Positions 1 to 7,742 of a stretch of 64,000 bases of DNA are shown here, piece by piece (position 1 is the first letter of the stretch; the number at the start of each line of letters is the position of its first letter). Origin of the DNA: Streptomyces roseolus (GTDB lineage Bacteria > Actinomycetota > Actinomycetes > Streptomycetales > Streptomycetaceae); the NCBI RefSeq assembly GCF_014649855.1, contig NZ_BMTV01000004.1:301195-365194 (forward strand). The letters are read 5' to 3'. Both the position numbers and the translations under genes were made by a program. The notes under the pieces are model-generated. The model was not told the DNA's origin and did no database searches. It saw nothing but the letters and a program-made list of their open reading frames with translations.

Positions 1-1225
1 CGGCACTCCCGTCCCGCCCGTACGCCGTCGGCTCGGCCGAGAAGAACTGCTTCGCCGCCTCCGGGCTGTGCCCCAGTGCCTCCAGCATCGGGATCACCGG
101 GTCGTAGCCGTGACCGTTGACCCCGGACGGGTTGCACGAGCCCTGGGACCGGGCGCCCGTCATCATGCGGTCGGGCTTGAAGAGGTCGGGTTCCTTGGCG
201 TGGAGCTGGGTGACGTGCTCGGCGATCGGGACGAGGAACTTCGGGTGGTAGTCGCCGTGGCGCAGGATGCCGCCGAGCAGCTGGTAGCCGTAGGGGCCGG
301 TGCCGTCGGGGCGCGAGGGGAGCGGAACCCTCTCCGTGCCGAGCCTCCGCATCTCGGCGGACCACTCCTTGGCCCAGCCGTCGTCGCCGCGCGTGGCGTT
401 CGCGAGGTTGAGGCCCAGGTTCTTCTGGAGGGCCTGGACGTCCGCCAGGCGCTCCTCGTCCTTCCCGGTGTCGGTCGCGAGTTCGCCGAAGAACTCCAGC
501 GCGCCCTTCGTCCCGAGCCTGTCGTAGAAGGTGCGGGAGAACTCCCCCGCCTTCCGGTTGTCGGCGAGCAGTTCGTTGAGCTGCTCCAGTTCCGCGTGCG
601 TGAGGTCCCGGCCCTTGCGGGCCAGCGCGACGGCCCGATCGGCCTCCTCGGCGTCGAGGCCGGCGTACTTCGGCGCGCTGAAGTCGTGCGCGTCGCCGGT
701 GATGTTGGCGCGCAGGGCGTTCGCGCAGGCCACATCGGCGTCGTCGCAGCGTTCGACGGCGGCCTCGATGCGTGCCGACATGGAGGCGACCCTGGCCCGT
801 TCCTGGCGCACGGCGAGGTCGAAGTCCGGATCGTTGCGGGCGGTCGGGTCCTCGACCACCGGATGGCGGACTTCCACCGTTCCGTCGGCCTTCACGACGA
901 GTCCCTGCGCCGGGGCCTCGACCTCGACGATCTTCTTCAACTCGTCGCGAGCCTGCGCGAACGTCTCGTAGCCGTCCTTCAGTACCTTGTGGATGCCGTC
1001 CGCCGCCTTCGCCGCGTCCGCGAACTCCTTGGCGGTCTTGTCGATGAACGGCTTCGTCACCTCGGCGTTCAGGCCCCGCCAGTCCTCCGCCCTGGTCTGG
1101 TCGACCATCGTCCGGCGGGCGTCCTCGGCGAGCGCGTCCAGCTTGCGCTTCATCTCGGACCAGCGGTCCGCCGCGTCCTTCATCCGGCCGAGCGGCGCCC
1201 GGTAGACGCCGTCGAAGGTCAGCAC
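1..1225 (-). CDS. Large hypothetical protein, C-terminus beyond the window
   Basis: The gene begins at a GTG (1223-1225) preceded by a GGAG-type ribosome site and runs off the left edge after about 408 residues. The first ~100 residues are predicted to be helical and rich in Lys, Asp and Ala, resembling the four-helix WXG100/ESX-like N-termini found on actinobacterial secreted proteins. The later part is mixed and ends, at the edge, in a conserved-looking stretch with SGSCNP-like, GYDPV and FFSAEPT motifs. I recall this segment from Streptomyces proteins grouped as DUF6571, but that is from memory only. It starts 14 bp after the stop of the next gene upstream, so the two are probably co-transcribed and may be partners. 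No enzymatic motif was recognised. The function is unknown. Confidence 0.75.
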   Translation of the reverse strand, partial: MLTFDGVYRAPLGRMKDAADRWSEMKRKLDALAEDARRTMVDQTRAEDWRGLNAEVTKPFIDKTAKEFADAAKAADGIHKVLKDGYETFAQARDELKKIVEVEAPAQGLVVKADGTVEVRHPVVEDPTARNDPDFDLAVRQERARVASMSARIEAAVERCDDADVACANALRANITGDAHDFSAPKYAGLDAEEADRAVALARKGRDLTHAELEQLNELLADNRKAGEFSRTFYDRLGTKGALEFFGELATDTGKDEERLADVQALQKNLGLNLANATRGDDGWAKEWSAEMRRLGTERVPLPSRPDGTGPYGYQLLGGILRHGDYHPKFLVPIAEHVTQLHAKEPDLFKPDRMMTGARSQGSCNPSGVNGHGYDPVIPMLEALGHSPEAAKQFFSAEPTAYGRDGSA

Positions 1226-1239
1226 GGTCGCTCCGCCCC

Positions 1240-1653
1240 CTACGTGAAGTAGTCGTTGATCTTGGACACGGACAGGGACGTACCGACCTCGACGTCGTCC
1301 TTCGCGTGCGAGGCCACGCTGTAGTCGAGGTGGTTGGAGATGTGCGCGACCGCGTGCAGCAGGGTGCGGAGCTGGAAGCCCCAGGTCTCCTGGACCGTCG
1401 ACAGGGCCGCTCCCGTCCGGAACCCGTTGCCGGACAGCGCGGTCGCCGCCTCGTAGCTGTCCATCCGCGCGTGGTTGCCGTCCTTCGCCAGCCGCCCGTG
1501 CAGCTCGTACGCGGCGTGGCCGATCGCGCCGAGATGGTCCTGCTTCACGGAGAGGTCGACGCCGGGGCTCCAGCGCCCCGGGTCGGCCGGCGCCCGGTTG
1601 AGCCGCATCGCGGCGGTGCCCTTCGCCGCGGCCCACTCGTCCTCGAACGACAC
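1240..1653 (-). CDS. Small helical hypothetical protein (WXG-like partner candidate)
   Basis: 137 residues from a GTG start with a G-rich ribosome site just upstream. There is no signal peptide or membrane segment. The sequence has a run of amphipathic helices, with one Trp near the N-terminus (residue 7), one in RWSPG and one in TWGFQ, and a His-rich C-terminal third (HAVAHISNHLDY). The size and helix content are compatible with the WXG100-like or ESX-associated 'AG1' type proteins annotated in Streptomyces, but the defining central WXG is not clear. It sits immediately upstream of the partial gene at 1-1225 with a 14 bp gap, which suggests a two-gene unit. Its role is not known. Confidence 0.7.
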   Translation of the reverse strand: MSFEDEWAAAKGTAAMRLNRAPADPGRWSPGVDLSVKQDHLGAIGHAAYELHGRLAKDGNHARMDSYEAATALSGNGFRTGAALSTVQETWGFQLRTLLHAVAHISNHLDYSVASHAKDDVEVGTSLSVSKINDYFT

Positions 1654-1910
1654 GCCGTCCCCCCGTCCATCAGTGATGGCCCCGGAGTTTACGCACGCAC
1701 ACGAGGACGCACAGACGTACGCGTCGAAATCCGGCCGCGCGCGGAAACCCTGCCCTCCACACTCCAGCAGGGCTTTCCCCAGACGTGCCCAAACGTTTAC
1801 TCCTGCTATCGGCCACCCACCACGGCCCCGAGTCCATCAGGTCCGCTCCTCGTTCTGTGAACGGCGTGTGGCGGCGGCATTGCAGTCCCGTGGCACAGTC
1901 CCGGTCCCCC
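1654..1910. other. Intergenic region upstream of the hypothetical gene pair
   Basis: About 257 bases lie between the start of the minus-strand pair and the tRNA promoter. A TAAACT hexamer on the minus strand (1686-1691) fits the TAnnnT -10 consensus 33 bases ahead of the GTG at 1653, but no convincing -35 is visible. I see no gene here. Confidence 0.35.
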
Positions 1911-1939
1911 TTGAGCGCCCTCCCCCGGGCTCCTAACGT
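1911..1939 (+). promoter_or_regulatory. Promoter of tRNA-Cys
   Basis: TTGAGC (1911-1916) and TAACGT (1934-1939) are separated by exactly 17 bases, a good match to the housekeeping HrdB-type consensus. The expected start of transcription falls near 1946, about 17 bases before the mature tRNA 5' end, leaving a short leader for RNase P to remove. Confidence 0.7.
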
Positions 1940-1962
1940 CGTCGTTGTCGCCACACCGACAC

Positions 1963-2034
1963 GACCGTGTGCCCGAGTGGTTCAGGGGCTCGTCTGCAAA
2001 GCGAGTGACGTCGGTTCGAATCCGACCACGGTCT
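1963..2034 (+). tRNA. tRNA-Cys (anticodon GCA)
   Basis: A complete cloverleaf can be folded by hand. The acceptor stem is GACCGTG/CACGGTC, the D-arm is CCC/GGG, the anticodon loop CTGCAAA sits on a five-pair stem, and the T-arm GTCGG/CCGAC carries TTCGAAT. The discriminator base is U, which is the classic identity element for cysteine tRNA. No CCA is encoded. It has its own promoter and a strong downstream hairpin, so it appears to be a single-gene transcript. Confidence 0.95.
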
Positions 2035-2042
2035 CCGGAAGC

Positions 2043-2078
2043 AGAGCCCCACGCCCGTACGTACGGGCGTGAGGCTCT
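2043..2078 (+). terminator. Terminator after tRNA-Cys
   Basis: AGAGCC and ACGCCCGTAC at 2043-2060 pair with GTACGGGCGT and GGCTCT at 2061-2078, a near-perfect palindrome with one CC/GA internal mismatch and no spare loop bases. There is no T-run, which is usual for Streptomyces terminators. Confidence 0.7.
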
Positions 2079-2139
2079 GTCCGTCTGTCCGTCTGTCCGC
2101 CTGTCCGCCTGTCCGTCTGTCGGTCTGTCCGTCTGTCCG
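2076..2139. repeat. Octamer tandem repeat (8 x TCTGTCCG-like)
   Basis: Eight consecutive 8-bp units, TCTGTCCG with variants CCTGTCCG (two copies) and TCTGTCGG (one copy), run from 2076 to 2139. The first unit overlaps the 3' arm of the tRNA terminator. Because 8 is not a multiple of 3 the array is not a coding repeat. It lies 56 bases before the next start codon. Confidence 0.9.
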
Positions 2140-2194
2140 ACGTCAGGGGGAGACCGCTTCCCAGGTCCCGTGCCCGTGTGTCACAGTCCGCCGC

Positions 2195-2578
2195 ATGGAT
2201 GATCGAGTCAGACGCAGGGTGGGCACCCTCGTGGGTGTCGGGCTGGCCGGGGGGCTGCTTCCCGGAGTCACGATGGGGGCGGAGACGGTCGACGTCCTGC
2301 TCTCCGTGATGATCACGACGATGGTCATGGTGGTGCTCACCCAGCTCGTGTTCATCGGGCCCTCGGGGCGGGTGCCGGTGCGGATGCTGCTCGTGTTCGG
2401 GGGGCTGGGGTTCCTTCAGGACGCGCTGATCTGGTGGTTGCTGTCCTGGCTGGCGCCGAAGATCTCGGCGATGCACGTCGAGGGGTGGGGGACGATCCTG
2501 CTGGCCGCGCTGCTCACCCGCACCGCCGTGGTCGCCGCCTCGCAGCTGACCTCCCGGACGGAGATCGCGGCGGACTGA
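2195..2578 (+). CDS. Small four-helix membrane protein, phage-holin-4-2-like
   Basis: 127 residues from the ATG at 2195. Three to four hydrophobic segments are visible: about residues 12-28, 30-48, 60-82 (containing LIWWLLSWLAP) and 95-112. The pattern of a short Arg-rich N-terminus, a WLLSW..P turn and a HVEGWGT-like loop before the last helix resembles the phage_holin_4_2 (PF04020-type) membrane proteins, which are common in bacteria outside phages and have no settled function. It follows a tRNA and an octamer repeat and precedes a gene remnant, so it lies in a variable patch. No lysis partner is nearby, so a lytic role is not supported. Confidence 0.7.
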   Translation: MDDRVRRRVGTLVGVGLAGGLLPGVTMGAETVDVLLSVMITTMVMVVLTQLVFIGPSGRVPVRMLLVFGGLGFLQDALIWWLLSWLAPKISAMHVEGWGTILLAALLTRTAVVAASQLTSRTEIAAD

Positions 2579-2596
2579 CGGCCGCGCCGCCTGTCG

Positions 2597-2789
2597 GTGC
2601 GGAACGCGTCCACCGGCGAGGAGGCGCGGGCGGTGGACGGCGCCGAGACCGCGCTGCTCCTCGCCGTCGGGGAAGGACCGGGTCTGGACCTATGGACGGG
2701 AGAACCCGGGACCCTGGGCGGTGGCCGCCGCCGGGAACCGGGTCTTCCTCATCGGCCGGGGCGGGATCGTGGCGATGCCCACCGCCTGA
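2597..2789 (+). pseudogene. C-terminal remnant of a PQQ/WD-type beta-propeller protein, frameshifted
   Basis: In one frame from 2597 the translation reads as a blade-like segment (NASTGEEARAVDGAETALLL). After about 2675 the blade continues in the next frame as DRVWTYGRE, then GPWAVAAAGNRVFLIGR and GGIVAMPTA, followed by a TGA at 2787-2789. Together these look like the last blade of a PQQ-binding-like propeller, with a one-base shift between the halves and the rest of the gene missing. No ribosome site or plausible start was found. It ends 13 bp before the stop of the convergent molybdenum-subunit gene. A real small gene here is unlikely but cannot be excluded. Confidence 0.5.
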
Positions 2790-2802
2790 CCCCGCGGGTG
2801 CC

Positions 2803-5127
2803 CTACGGCGCCGCCACCGCCGCCTGGGGGCGGATCGGCAGGCGGTTGACCGGGCGGCCGGTCGCCGCGCGGACGGCTGCCGCGACCGCCGCCGGTGACG
2901 TGACGACGGGGACGGCGCTGGCCGCCTTCGCCCCGAAGGGGGCGACGACGTCCCGCTCCTCCACCAGTTTGACGATGCGGATGTCGGGGGCGTCCAGGGA
3001 GGTCGGCAGGGCGTAGCCGGTGAGGTCGGGGTGGCGGACCAGGCCCCGGGCGGTGCGCAGGTTCTCGGTGAGGGCCGCGCCGACGCCCTGGGTGACGCCG
3101 GCCTCGATGCGGGTGGCGAGCTGGGCGGGGTTGAGGATCCGGCCGACGTCCTGGGCGACGGCCATCTCCACGACGCGGACGGCGCCGAGTTCGATGTCGA
3201 CGTCCACGACGGCGCGGATCGCGCAGAAGGCGAGGCCGACGAAGGCGTCGCCCTGGCCGGACTCGTCGAGCGGCTCGGTGGGGTGCGGGCGGCACTGGGC
3301 GGTGGCCCAGAGCTCCTTGCCGTTCATCTCCTCGGCGACGGTGGTCGAGAGGACGCCGTCGTACGAGGTGATCTTGCCGTCGCTGATCTGGAGCAGCTCC
3401 GTCGACATGCCGAACTTGTGGGCCAGCGGCTGGAGGAGCTGGGTGCGGACCATCTTGGCGGCGCGTTCGACGGCGCCGCCGGAGACCCAGGTGTGCCGGC
3501 CGTGGGTGGCGGCGCCGGCCGGGGGCTGGTCGGTGTCGACGGGGGCGACGTGGACCTCGTCGACGCCGAGGGTCTCCTGGACGATCTGGCGGGCGAGGGT
3601 GGAGAAGCCCGAACCGGTGTCGACGGCCGAGCAGATGACCGTGGCGACGCCGTCGAGGACCCGGACGGTGGCGGTGGAGACCTCGTCGGTGCCCTCGGCG
3701 CCGAGCATGTGCACCATGCCGAGCGCGTAGCCCACGCCCCGCCGCACGGCGCCGGGTTCGCCCGCGCCCTCCGGGCCTCCGGGCAGCAGCCAGTCCTCCT
3801 CCGGGGTGTCCTTGGGGAGGGCGGGGAGGGGGAAGTCGCGTACGGCGGCGAGGAGTTCGGCCACCGGGGCCGGGCAGGTGACGGTCTGGCCGGTGGGCAG
3901 CAGGTCGCCGGTGGCCATGACGTTCCGCATGCGCAGCTCGGCCGGGTCGATGCCGAGGCGGCCGGCGAGCTTGTCCATCTGCGCCTCGTACGCGGCGCAC
4001 ACCTGCATCGCGCCCTCGCCGCGGACGTGGCCGGAGGGCGGGTTGTTGGTGCGGACGGCCCAGCCCTCGACGAAGGCGTGCGGGACGACGTACGGGCCGC
4101 AGGCGAAGGCGACGGCGGCGGCCAGGGACTCCGAGGAGGAGTCGGCGTAGGCGCCGGCGTCGAGGAGGATCTGCGCCTCGACCTTCACCAGGCGGCCCTC
4201 GGCGTCGGCGTGGTGACGGTAGCGCAGCAGGGTGGGGTGCCGGTGGGCGTGGCCGAGGAAGGACTCCTCGCGGGTGGCGGTGAGCTTCACCGGGCAGCCG
4301 GTGCGCAGCGCGAGCAGGCCGAGCGGGATCTGGAAGCCGGGGTCCTCGCGGTCGCCGGTGGCGCCGGGCACGCCGGTGACGACGACCTTGACCTGGTCGG
4401 GCGTGAGCCCGAAGCAGGCGGCGGCGAGGTCGCGGTCGGTGTGCGGGTCGGTGGAGGCGGTGTACAGCTCGACGCCGCCGTCGGGGCGGGGCACGGCGAG
4501 TCCGGCCTCGGCGCCGATGGGGGCGGGGTCCTGGCGGCCGACCCGGTAGAGGCCCTCGACGACGACCTCGCCGGTGGCCTCGGGGTCGCCGAAGGAGAGC
4601 GGGATGTGCCGGATCAGGTTGCCGTCGGGGTGGAGGGGTTCGGCGGCGAACGCCTTCTCCGGGTCGGTGACGGGCTCCAGGAGCTCGTACTCGACGACGA
4701 TGGCGGCGGTGGCGAGCCGGGCGGTGTCCGGGTGGTCGGCGGCGATGGCGGCGATCGCCTCGCCGTGGTGGCGGACCAGTCCGTCGGCGAAGACGGGCCG
4801 GTCGGCGACGCGCCGGCCGTAGGTGGCCGCGCCGGGCACGTCGGCGGCCGTCACCACGGCCCGGACGCCGGGCATGGCCTCGGCGGCGGAGGTGTCGACC
4901 GAGACGATCCGGGCGTGGGCGTGCGGGGAGCGCAGGATCGCGGCCCACAGCAGGCCCTCGGCCCACAGGTCGGAGGCGTACGGGAAGGTGCCCTCGGCCT
5001 TGGCCCGCGCGTCGGCCTGCGGGAGGGAGGCGCCGAGCCCCTGGCGCGGGGCCTCGGCCTCCGGCGCGGCCCCGGCGGCCTCCGCGAAGGGGAGGGCGGG
5101 GATGGCGGTCGTCGCGTCGCTGCTCAC
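2803..5127 (-). CDS. Molybdenum hydroxylase, large Mo-binding subunit (xanthine dehydrogenase family)
   Basis: 774 residues from a GTG that overlaps the stop of the 2Fe-2S gene (GTGA), with a GGAGG site upstream. The N-terminal ~130 residues match the aldehyde oxidase/xanthine dehydrogenase a/b hammerhead (EGTFPYASDL, ILRSPHAHARI), followed by the molybdopterin-binding domains (HVRGEGAMQ, ELRMRN, GGAVERAAK, AQDVGRILNPAQ). Family motifs around the Mo centre are altered. The usual GQG is TGSG (Ser506), the GGxFGG loop reads PGATGD, and the catalytic Glu of KGVGEP is Ala (FGAKAASAVP, about residue 738). The three-subunit architecture is certain. Xanthine as substrate is not, and the missing Glu makes it doubtful. 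It is the last gene of a three-gene operon. Confidence 0.9.
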   Translation of the reverse strand: MSSDATTAIPALPFAEAAGAAPEAEAPRQGLGASLPQADARAKAEGTFPYASDLWAEGLLWAAILRSPHAHARIVSVDTSAAEAMPGVRAVVTAADVPGAATYGRRVADRPVFADGLVRHHGEAIAAIAADHPDTARLATAAIVVEYELLEPVTDPEKAFAAEPLHPDGNLIRHIPLSFGDPEATGEVVVEGLYRVGRQDPAPIGAEAGLAVPRPDGGVELYTASTDPHTDRDLAAACFGLTPDQVKVVVTGVPGATGDREDPGFQIPLGLLALRTGCPVKLTATREESFLGHAHRHPTLLRYRHHADAEGRLVKVEAQILLDAGAYADSSSESLAAAVAFACGPYVVPHAFVEGWAVRTNNPPSGHVRGEGAMQVCAAYEAQMDKLAGRLGIDPAELRMRNVMATGDLLPTGQTVTCPAPVAELLAAVRDFPLPALPKDTPEEDWLLPGGPEGAGEPGAVRRGVGYALGMVHMLGAEGTDEVSTATVRVLDGVATVICSAVDTGSGFSTLARQIVQETLGVDEVHVAPVDTDQPPAGAATHGRHTWVSGGAVERAAKMVRTQLLQPLAHKFGMSTELLQISDGKITSYDGVLSTTVAEEMNGKELWATAQCRPHPTEPLDESGQGDAFVGLAFCAIRAVVDVDIELGAVRVVEMAVAQDVGRILNPAQLATRIEAGVTQGVGAALTENLRTARGLVRHPDLTGYALPTSLDAPDIRIVKLVEERDVVAPFGAKAASAVPVVTSPAAVAAAVRAATGRPVNRLPIRPQAAVAAP

Positions 5128-6575
5128 GCCGAGCCTCCGTCGTGCTGGTGCGGGATACGGGCGGGGGCGTCGTCCTCGCTCGCGGTGGCGTGCTCGGCGG
5201 CGGTGGCGGCGCGCTCGGCGACGACGTCCTCGACGGCCTGGAGCACGCCCTTGTAGCCGGAGCAGCGGCAGAGGTTGCCGGCGAGGGCCTGGCGGGTCTC
5301 CAGCGGGGTGGGGGCGTGGTTGCCCTCCAGCAGGTCGTGCACGGTCATGCACATGCCCGGGATGCAGAAGCCGCACTGGACGGTGCCGCAGCGGGAGAGC
5401 GCCCGCTGCACGTCGGACGGCTCGCCGTCGACGGCGAGCCCCTCGACGGTCCGCACCTCGGAGCCGGCGGCGGTCGCGGCCGGCACCAGGCAGGAGGCGA
5501 CGAGCCGCCCGTCCACCTGGACGTTGCACGCCCCGCACTCGCCCTGCGAGCAGCCGTCCTTGGCCCCGGCGAGGCCGAGCCGCTCGCGGAGCACGTAGAG
5601 CAGCGACTCGCCGATCCAGGAGTCGGTGACGGGCCGGTCGGCGCCGTTGACCCGCAGCACGTAGGAGGTGTGCGGGTGCTCGTCGCTGTCGACGGAGGTG
5701 TACGAGGGCACCGCCGCGTCCGGCACGGGCGCGGCCGCCTCGACGACCGCCTCCGGCTCCGCGGCGGGCTCCTCGACGGCCTCGGCCGCGGGCGCGTCGA
5801 CGGGCGCGGGCTCGGGGCCCGGCTCCGGCTCGGGCGCCGCCTCTTCGGCGAGCTCGGGCTCGGGTTCCGGCACGGCCTCGGGTTCCGGCACGGCCTCGGA
5901 CACCGGATCCAGCGCGGCCTCGGCCTCGGTGACGGTGACGGGCTCCGCCACCGCGTCCGGCACCGCCCACGGCGCCCGGGCGCCGCCCGGCAGGGTCGGC
6001 GGGGCCTGCTCGTACGAGACGGGCTCGGGCACGACCGGCTCGGCCGGGAACTCCCCGAGCTCCTCCGCCGGGAACTCCCGGACCGCTTCCGCCGGGAACG
6101 CCTGAACCCCTTCCGCTGGGAACTCCTGGAGCCCCTCCGCCGGGAACGTCTGAACCCCTTCCGCCGGGAACTCCTGGAGACCCTCCGCCGGGGCCGCCCA
6201 CTGCCCCGTCGCGCCGAAGTGCCACTCCGCCGTCGCGTGCGGGTCGTGCCCCATGTACGGCCGGGCGGCCGGCGCGCCCGCGCCGTCCTCGCCGTAGCCG
6301 TGCGGCAGCGACTCCGGCCGCGGCTCCGGCTCGGGCGCGAAGAACTCCACGCCCTCGGCCGGCGGCTGCGCCAGCGGCTGGAGCGGCAGGATCATCGGCG
6401 GCGTGTAGCCGTGGCCCGGGGCCTCCAGGGGGATGCCGTCCAGCATGAACTCCGGCGGCAGCTGCACGAAGGCGGTCGCGCCCTCGTCGTACCCCTCGCT
6501 CTGCGGGATCGGCTCCCAGCCGCCCGGCGCGGCGGGTGCCACGGTCTCGTTCGGCTCGTTGTTGCCGGTGTTCAC
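5124..6575 (-). CDS. 2Fe-2S subunit of molybdenum hydroxylase with long repetitive N-terminal extension
   Basis: 483 residues from a GTG overlapping the stop of the FAD subunit (GTGA), with a GGGGAGGG ribosome site. The last ~175 residues are the standard electron-transfer subunit. It contains a plant-type cluster motif (CSQGECGACN then SCL) and the second cluster motif (CGFCIPGMC, then LCRCSGY). A normal subunit is 160-200 residues, so about 300 residues are extra. The extension is acidic, Pro/Ala/Glu-rich and without predicted fold. Between about residues 129 and 182 it has seven or eight copies of an FPAE-containing 7-8 residue repeat (EGLQEFPAE, EGVQTFPAE and similar). It probably transfers electrons between the Mo and FAD subunits encoded on either side. 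The role of the extension is unknown. Confidence 0.9.
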   Translation of the reverse strand: MNTGNNEPNETVAPAAPGGWEPIPQSEGYDEGATAFVQLPPEFMLDGIPLEAPGHGYTPPMILPLQPLAQPPAEGVEFFAPEPEPRPESLPHGYGEDGAGAPAARPYMGHDPHATAEWHFGATGQWAAPAEGLQEFPAEGVQTFPAEGLQEFPAEGVQAFPAEAVREFPAEELGEFPAEPVVPEPVSYEQAPPTLPGGARAPWAVPDAVAEPVTVTEAEAALDPVSEAVPEPEAVPEPEPELAEEAAPEPEPGPEPAPVDAPAAEAVEEPAAEPEAVVEAAAPVPDAAVPSYTSVDSDEHPHTSYVLRVNGADRPVTDSWIGESLLYVLRERLGLAGAKDGCSQGECGACNVQVDGRLVASCLVPAATAAGSEVRTVEGLAVDGEPSDVQRALSRCGTVQCGFCIPGMCMTVHDLLEGNHAPTPLETRQALAGNLCRCSGYKGVLQAVEDVVAERAATAAEHATASEDDAPARIPHQHDGGSA

Positions 6576-7447
6576 GACAGGGCCCTCCCCAGTGCCCGGC
6601 GGGCGAGAGTGGCGACGGTGCGCCGCAGGTGCAGGACGGCGGGCGACAGCTGTTCCCCGCCCGGCGGGTCGGGGACGCAGGCGGCGGCCACGTACTCGCC
6701 GAAGGCGGTCAGCGCCTCCGGGGCGAGCGCCCGGTCGTTGTCCCAGTCGACCAGGGAGGCGATCCAGCGCTCGGCCTCCAGCGGGCGCAGCGGCATCGGG
6801 GCGACCGCGCCGACGGCGCAGCGGACGCCGCGCCGGGCCGGGTCGAGGACGACGGCGACGGAGGCGGAGGCGCGGGCCGGGCCGGTGCGTCCGGTGGCCT
6901 TGAGGAAGACCTGCGGGGCGTGCAGCAGCGGCACCCGGACGAAGGCGACGAGCTCGCCGGGGGCGAGGAGGTCGCGGCCGGCGAGGAGGTGCGAGACGGG
7001 GATCTCGCGGCTGCCGAGCGGGCCGACGACGACGAGGTCGGCCTCCAGGGCGGCGAGCACGGGCAGCGAGTCGCCGGTGGGGGCGGCCGTGACCACGTTG
7101 CCGCCGAGGGTGCCGGCGTTGCGGATCTGCGGCGGTCCGGCCGCGCGGGAGGCGGCGGCGAGGGCCGGGATGAGGGCGGCGAAGTCGGGGCGGCCCATGC
7201 GGGCGTGGGTGAGGCCGGCGCCGAGGAGGGCGTGGCCGTCCTGGTACTGCCAGCCGCGGATCTCGTTGATGCGGCCGAGGCCGACGAGTCCGGCGGGGCG
7301 GAGCTGGCCGCGGTTGACGGCGGCCATGAGGTCGGTGCCGCCGGCGACGGGGACGGCCGCCGGCATGGCGGTCAGCGCGGCCACGGCCTCGTCGAGCGAG
7401 GCGGGCAGCGTCACGGACTGCGCCGTCTGTGGTGCGTGCGTGGTCAA
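6572..7447 (-). CDS. FAD-binding subunit of molybdenum hydroxylase
   Basis: 291 residues. It shows the FAD-binding PCMH-like fold of the xanthine dehydrogenase/CO dehydrogenase medium subunit: VPVAGGTDLM near residue 33 (FAD pyrophosphate loop), IRNAGTLGGNV near 110 (second FAD loop), and a C-terminal CO_deh_flav_C domain from about residue 180. The start is a TTG at 7447 with GGGAAGGGG upstream. No better ATG or GTG is in frame nearby. It is the first gene of the operon and its stop overlaps the GTG of the 2Fe-2S gene. It passes electrons from the iron-sulfur clusters to NAD or another acceptor. Confidence 0.9.
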   Translation of the reverse strand: MTTHAPQTAQSVTLPASLDEAVAALTAMPAAVPVAGGTDLMAAVNRGQLRPAGLVGLGRINEIRGWQYQDGHALLGAGLTHARMGRPDFAALIPALAAASRAAGPPQIRNAGTLGGNVVTAAPTGDSLPVLAALEADLVVVGPLGSREIPVSHLLAGRDLLAPGELVAFVRVPLLHAPQVFLKATGRTGPARASASVAVVLDPARRGVRCAVGAVAPMPLRPLEAERWIASLVDWDNDRALAPEALTAFGEYVAAACVPDPPGGEQLSPAVLHLRRTVATLARRALGRALS

Positions 7448-7541
7448 CCCGCTGCCCCTTCCCGGTTGTCCCGGTCCGTCCCCGACTGTGCCCGGCCGCC
7501 GCGCGTGCGAGCGGGCGCACGGCGCGCCTGTGTGTGGGCGT

Positions 7542-7572
7542 ACCGTACGTGCTCACAGGCCGGACGTGGCAA
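7542..7572 (-). promoter_or_regulatory. Possible promoter of the molybdenum hydroxylase operon
   Basis: On the minus strand TTGCCA (7567-7572) and TACGGT (7542-7547) resemble -35 and -10 boxes. The spacer is 19 bases, which is long, so this is weak evidence. It would give a leader of about 90 bases before the TTG start. Confidence 0.3.
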
Positions 7573-7712
7573 CTCTGGCACATCTTCCGGGCCGTCCGGA
7601 GTGAGGGGCCGCGCGGGACCCTTCGCCCGGGGCACCCGGCACGCCCGGGTTGTCCGCGGACTTCCCGGACGTGCCGGACGTCCTGACAGAGAAGGTAACT
7701 CCCGTTTCGACG

Positions 7713-7732
7713 CTCCCGGGTGACCCCGGGAG
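7713..7732 (-). terminator. Terminator of the hexosaminidase operon
   Basis: CTCCCGGG and CCCGGGAG form an 8-bp perfect stem with a TGAC loop, ten bases past the stop of the hexosaminidase gene. Confidence 0.6.
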
Positions 7733-7742
7733 GCGAGCTGGC

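Noticed and set aside
2195..2578. Phage lysis holin in a prophage
   Set aside because: No other phage genes are in the window, and this membrane family is common outside phages.
3031..5256. A plus-strand open frame of about 741 residues opposite the molybdenum subunit
   Set aside because: Same shadow effect. The minus strand carries a clear enzyme with conserved motifs.
5128..6225. Long upstream extension of the molybdenum-subunit frame
   Set aside because: The sequence is low-complexity Arg/Gly/Ala and overlaps the well-supported 2Fe-2S gene. The GTGA overlap gives a better start.
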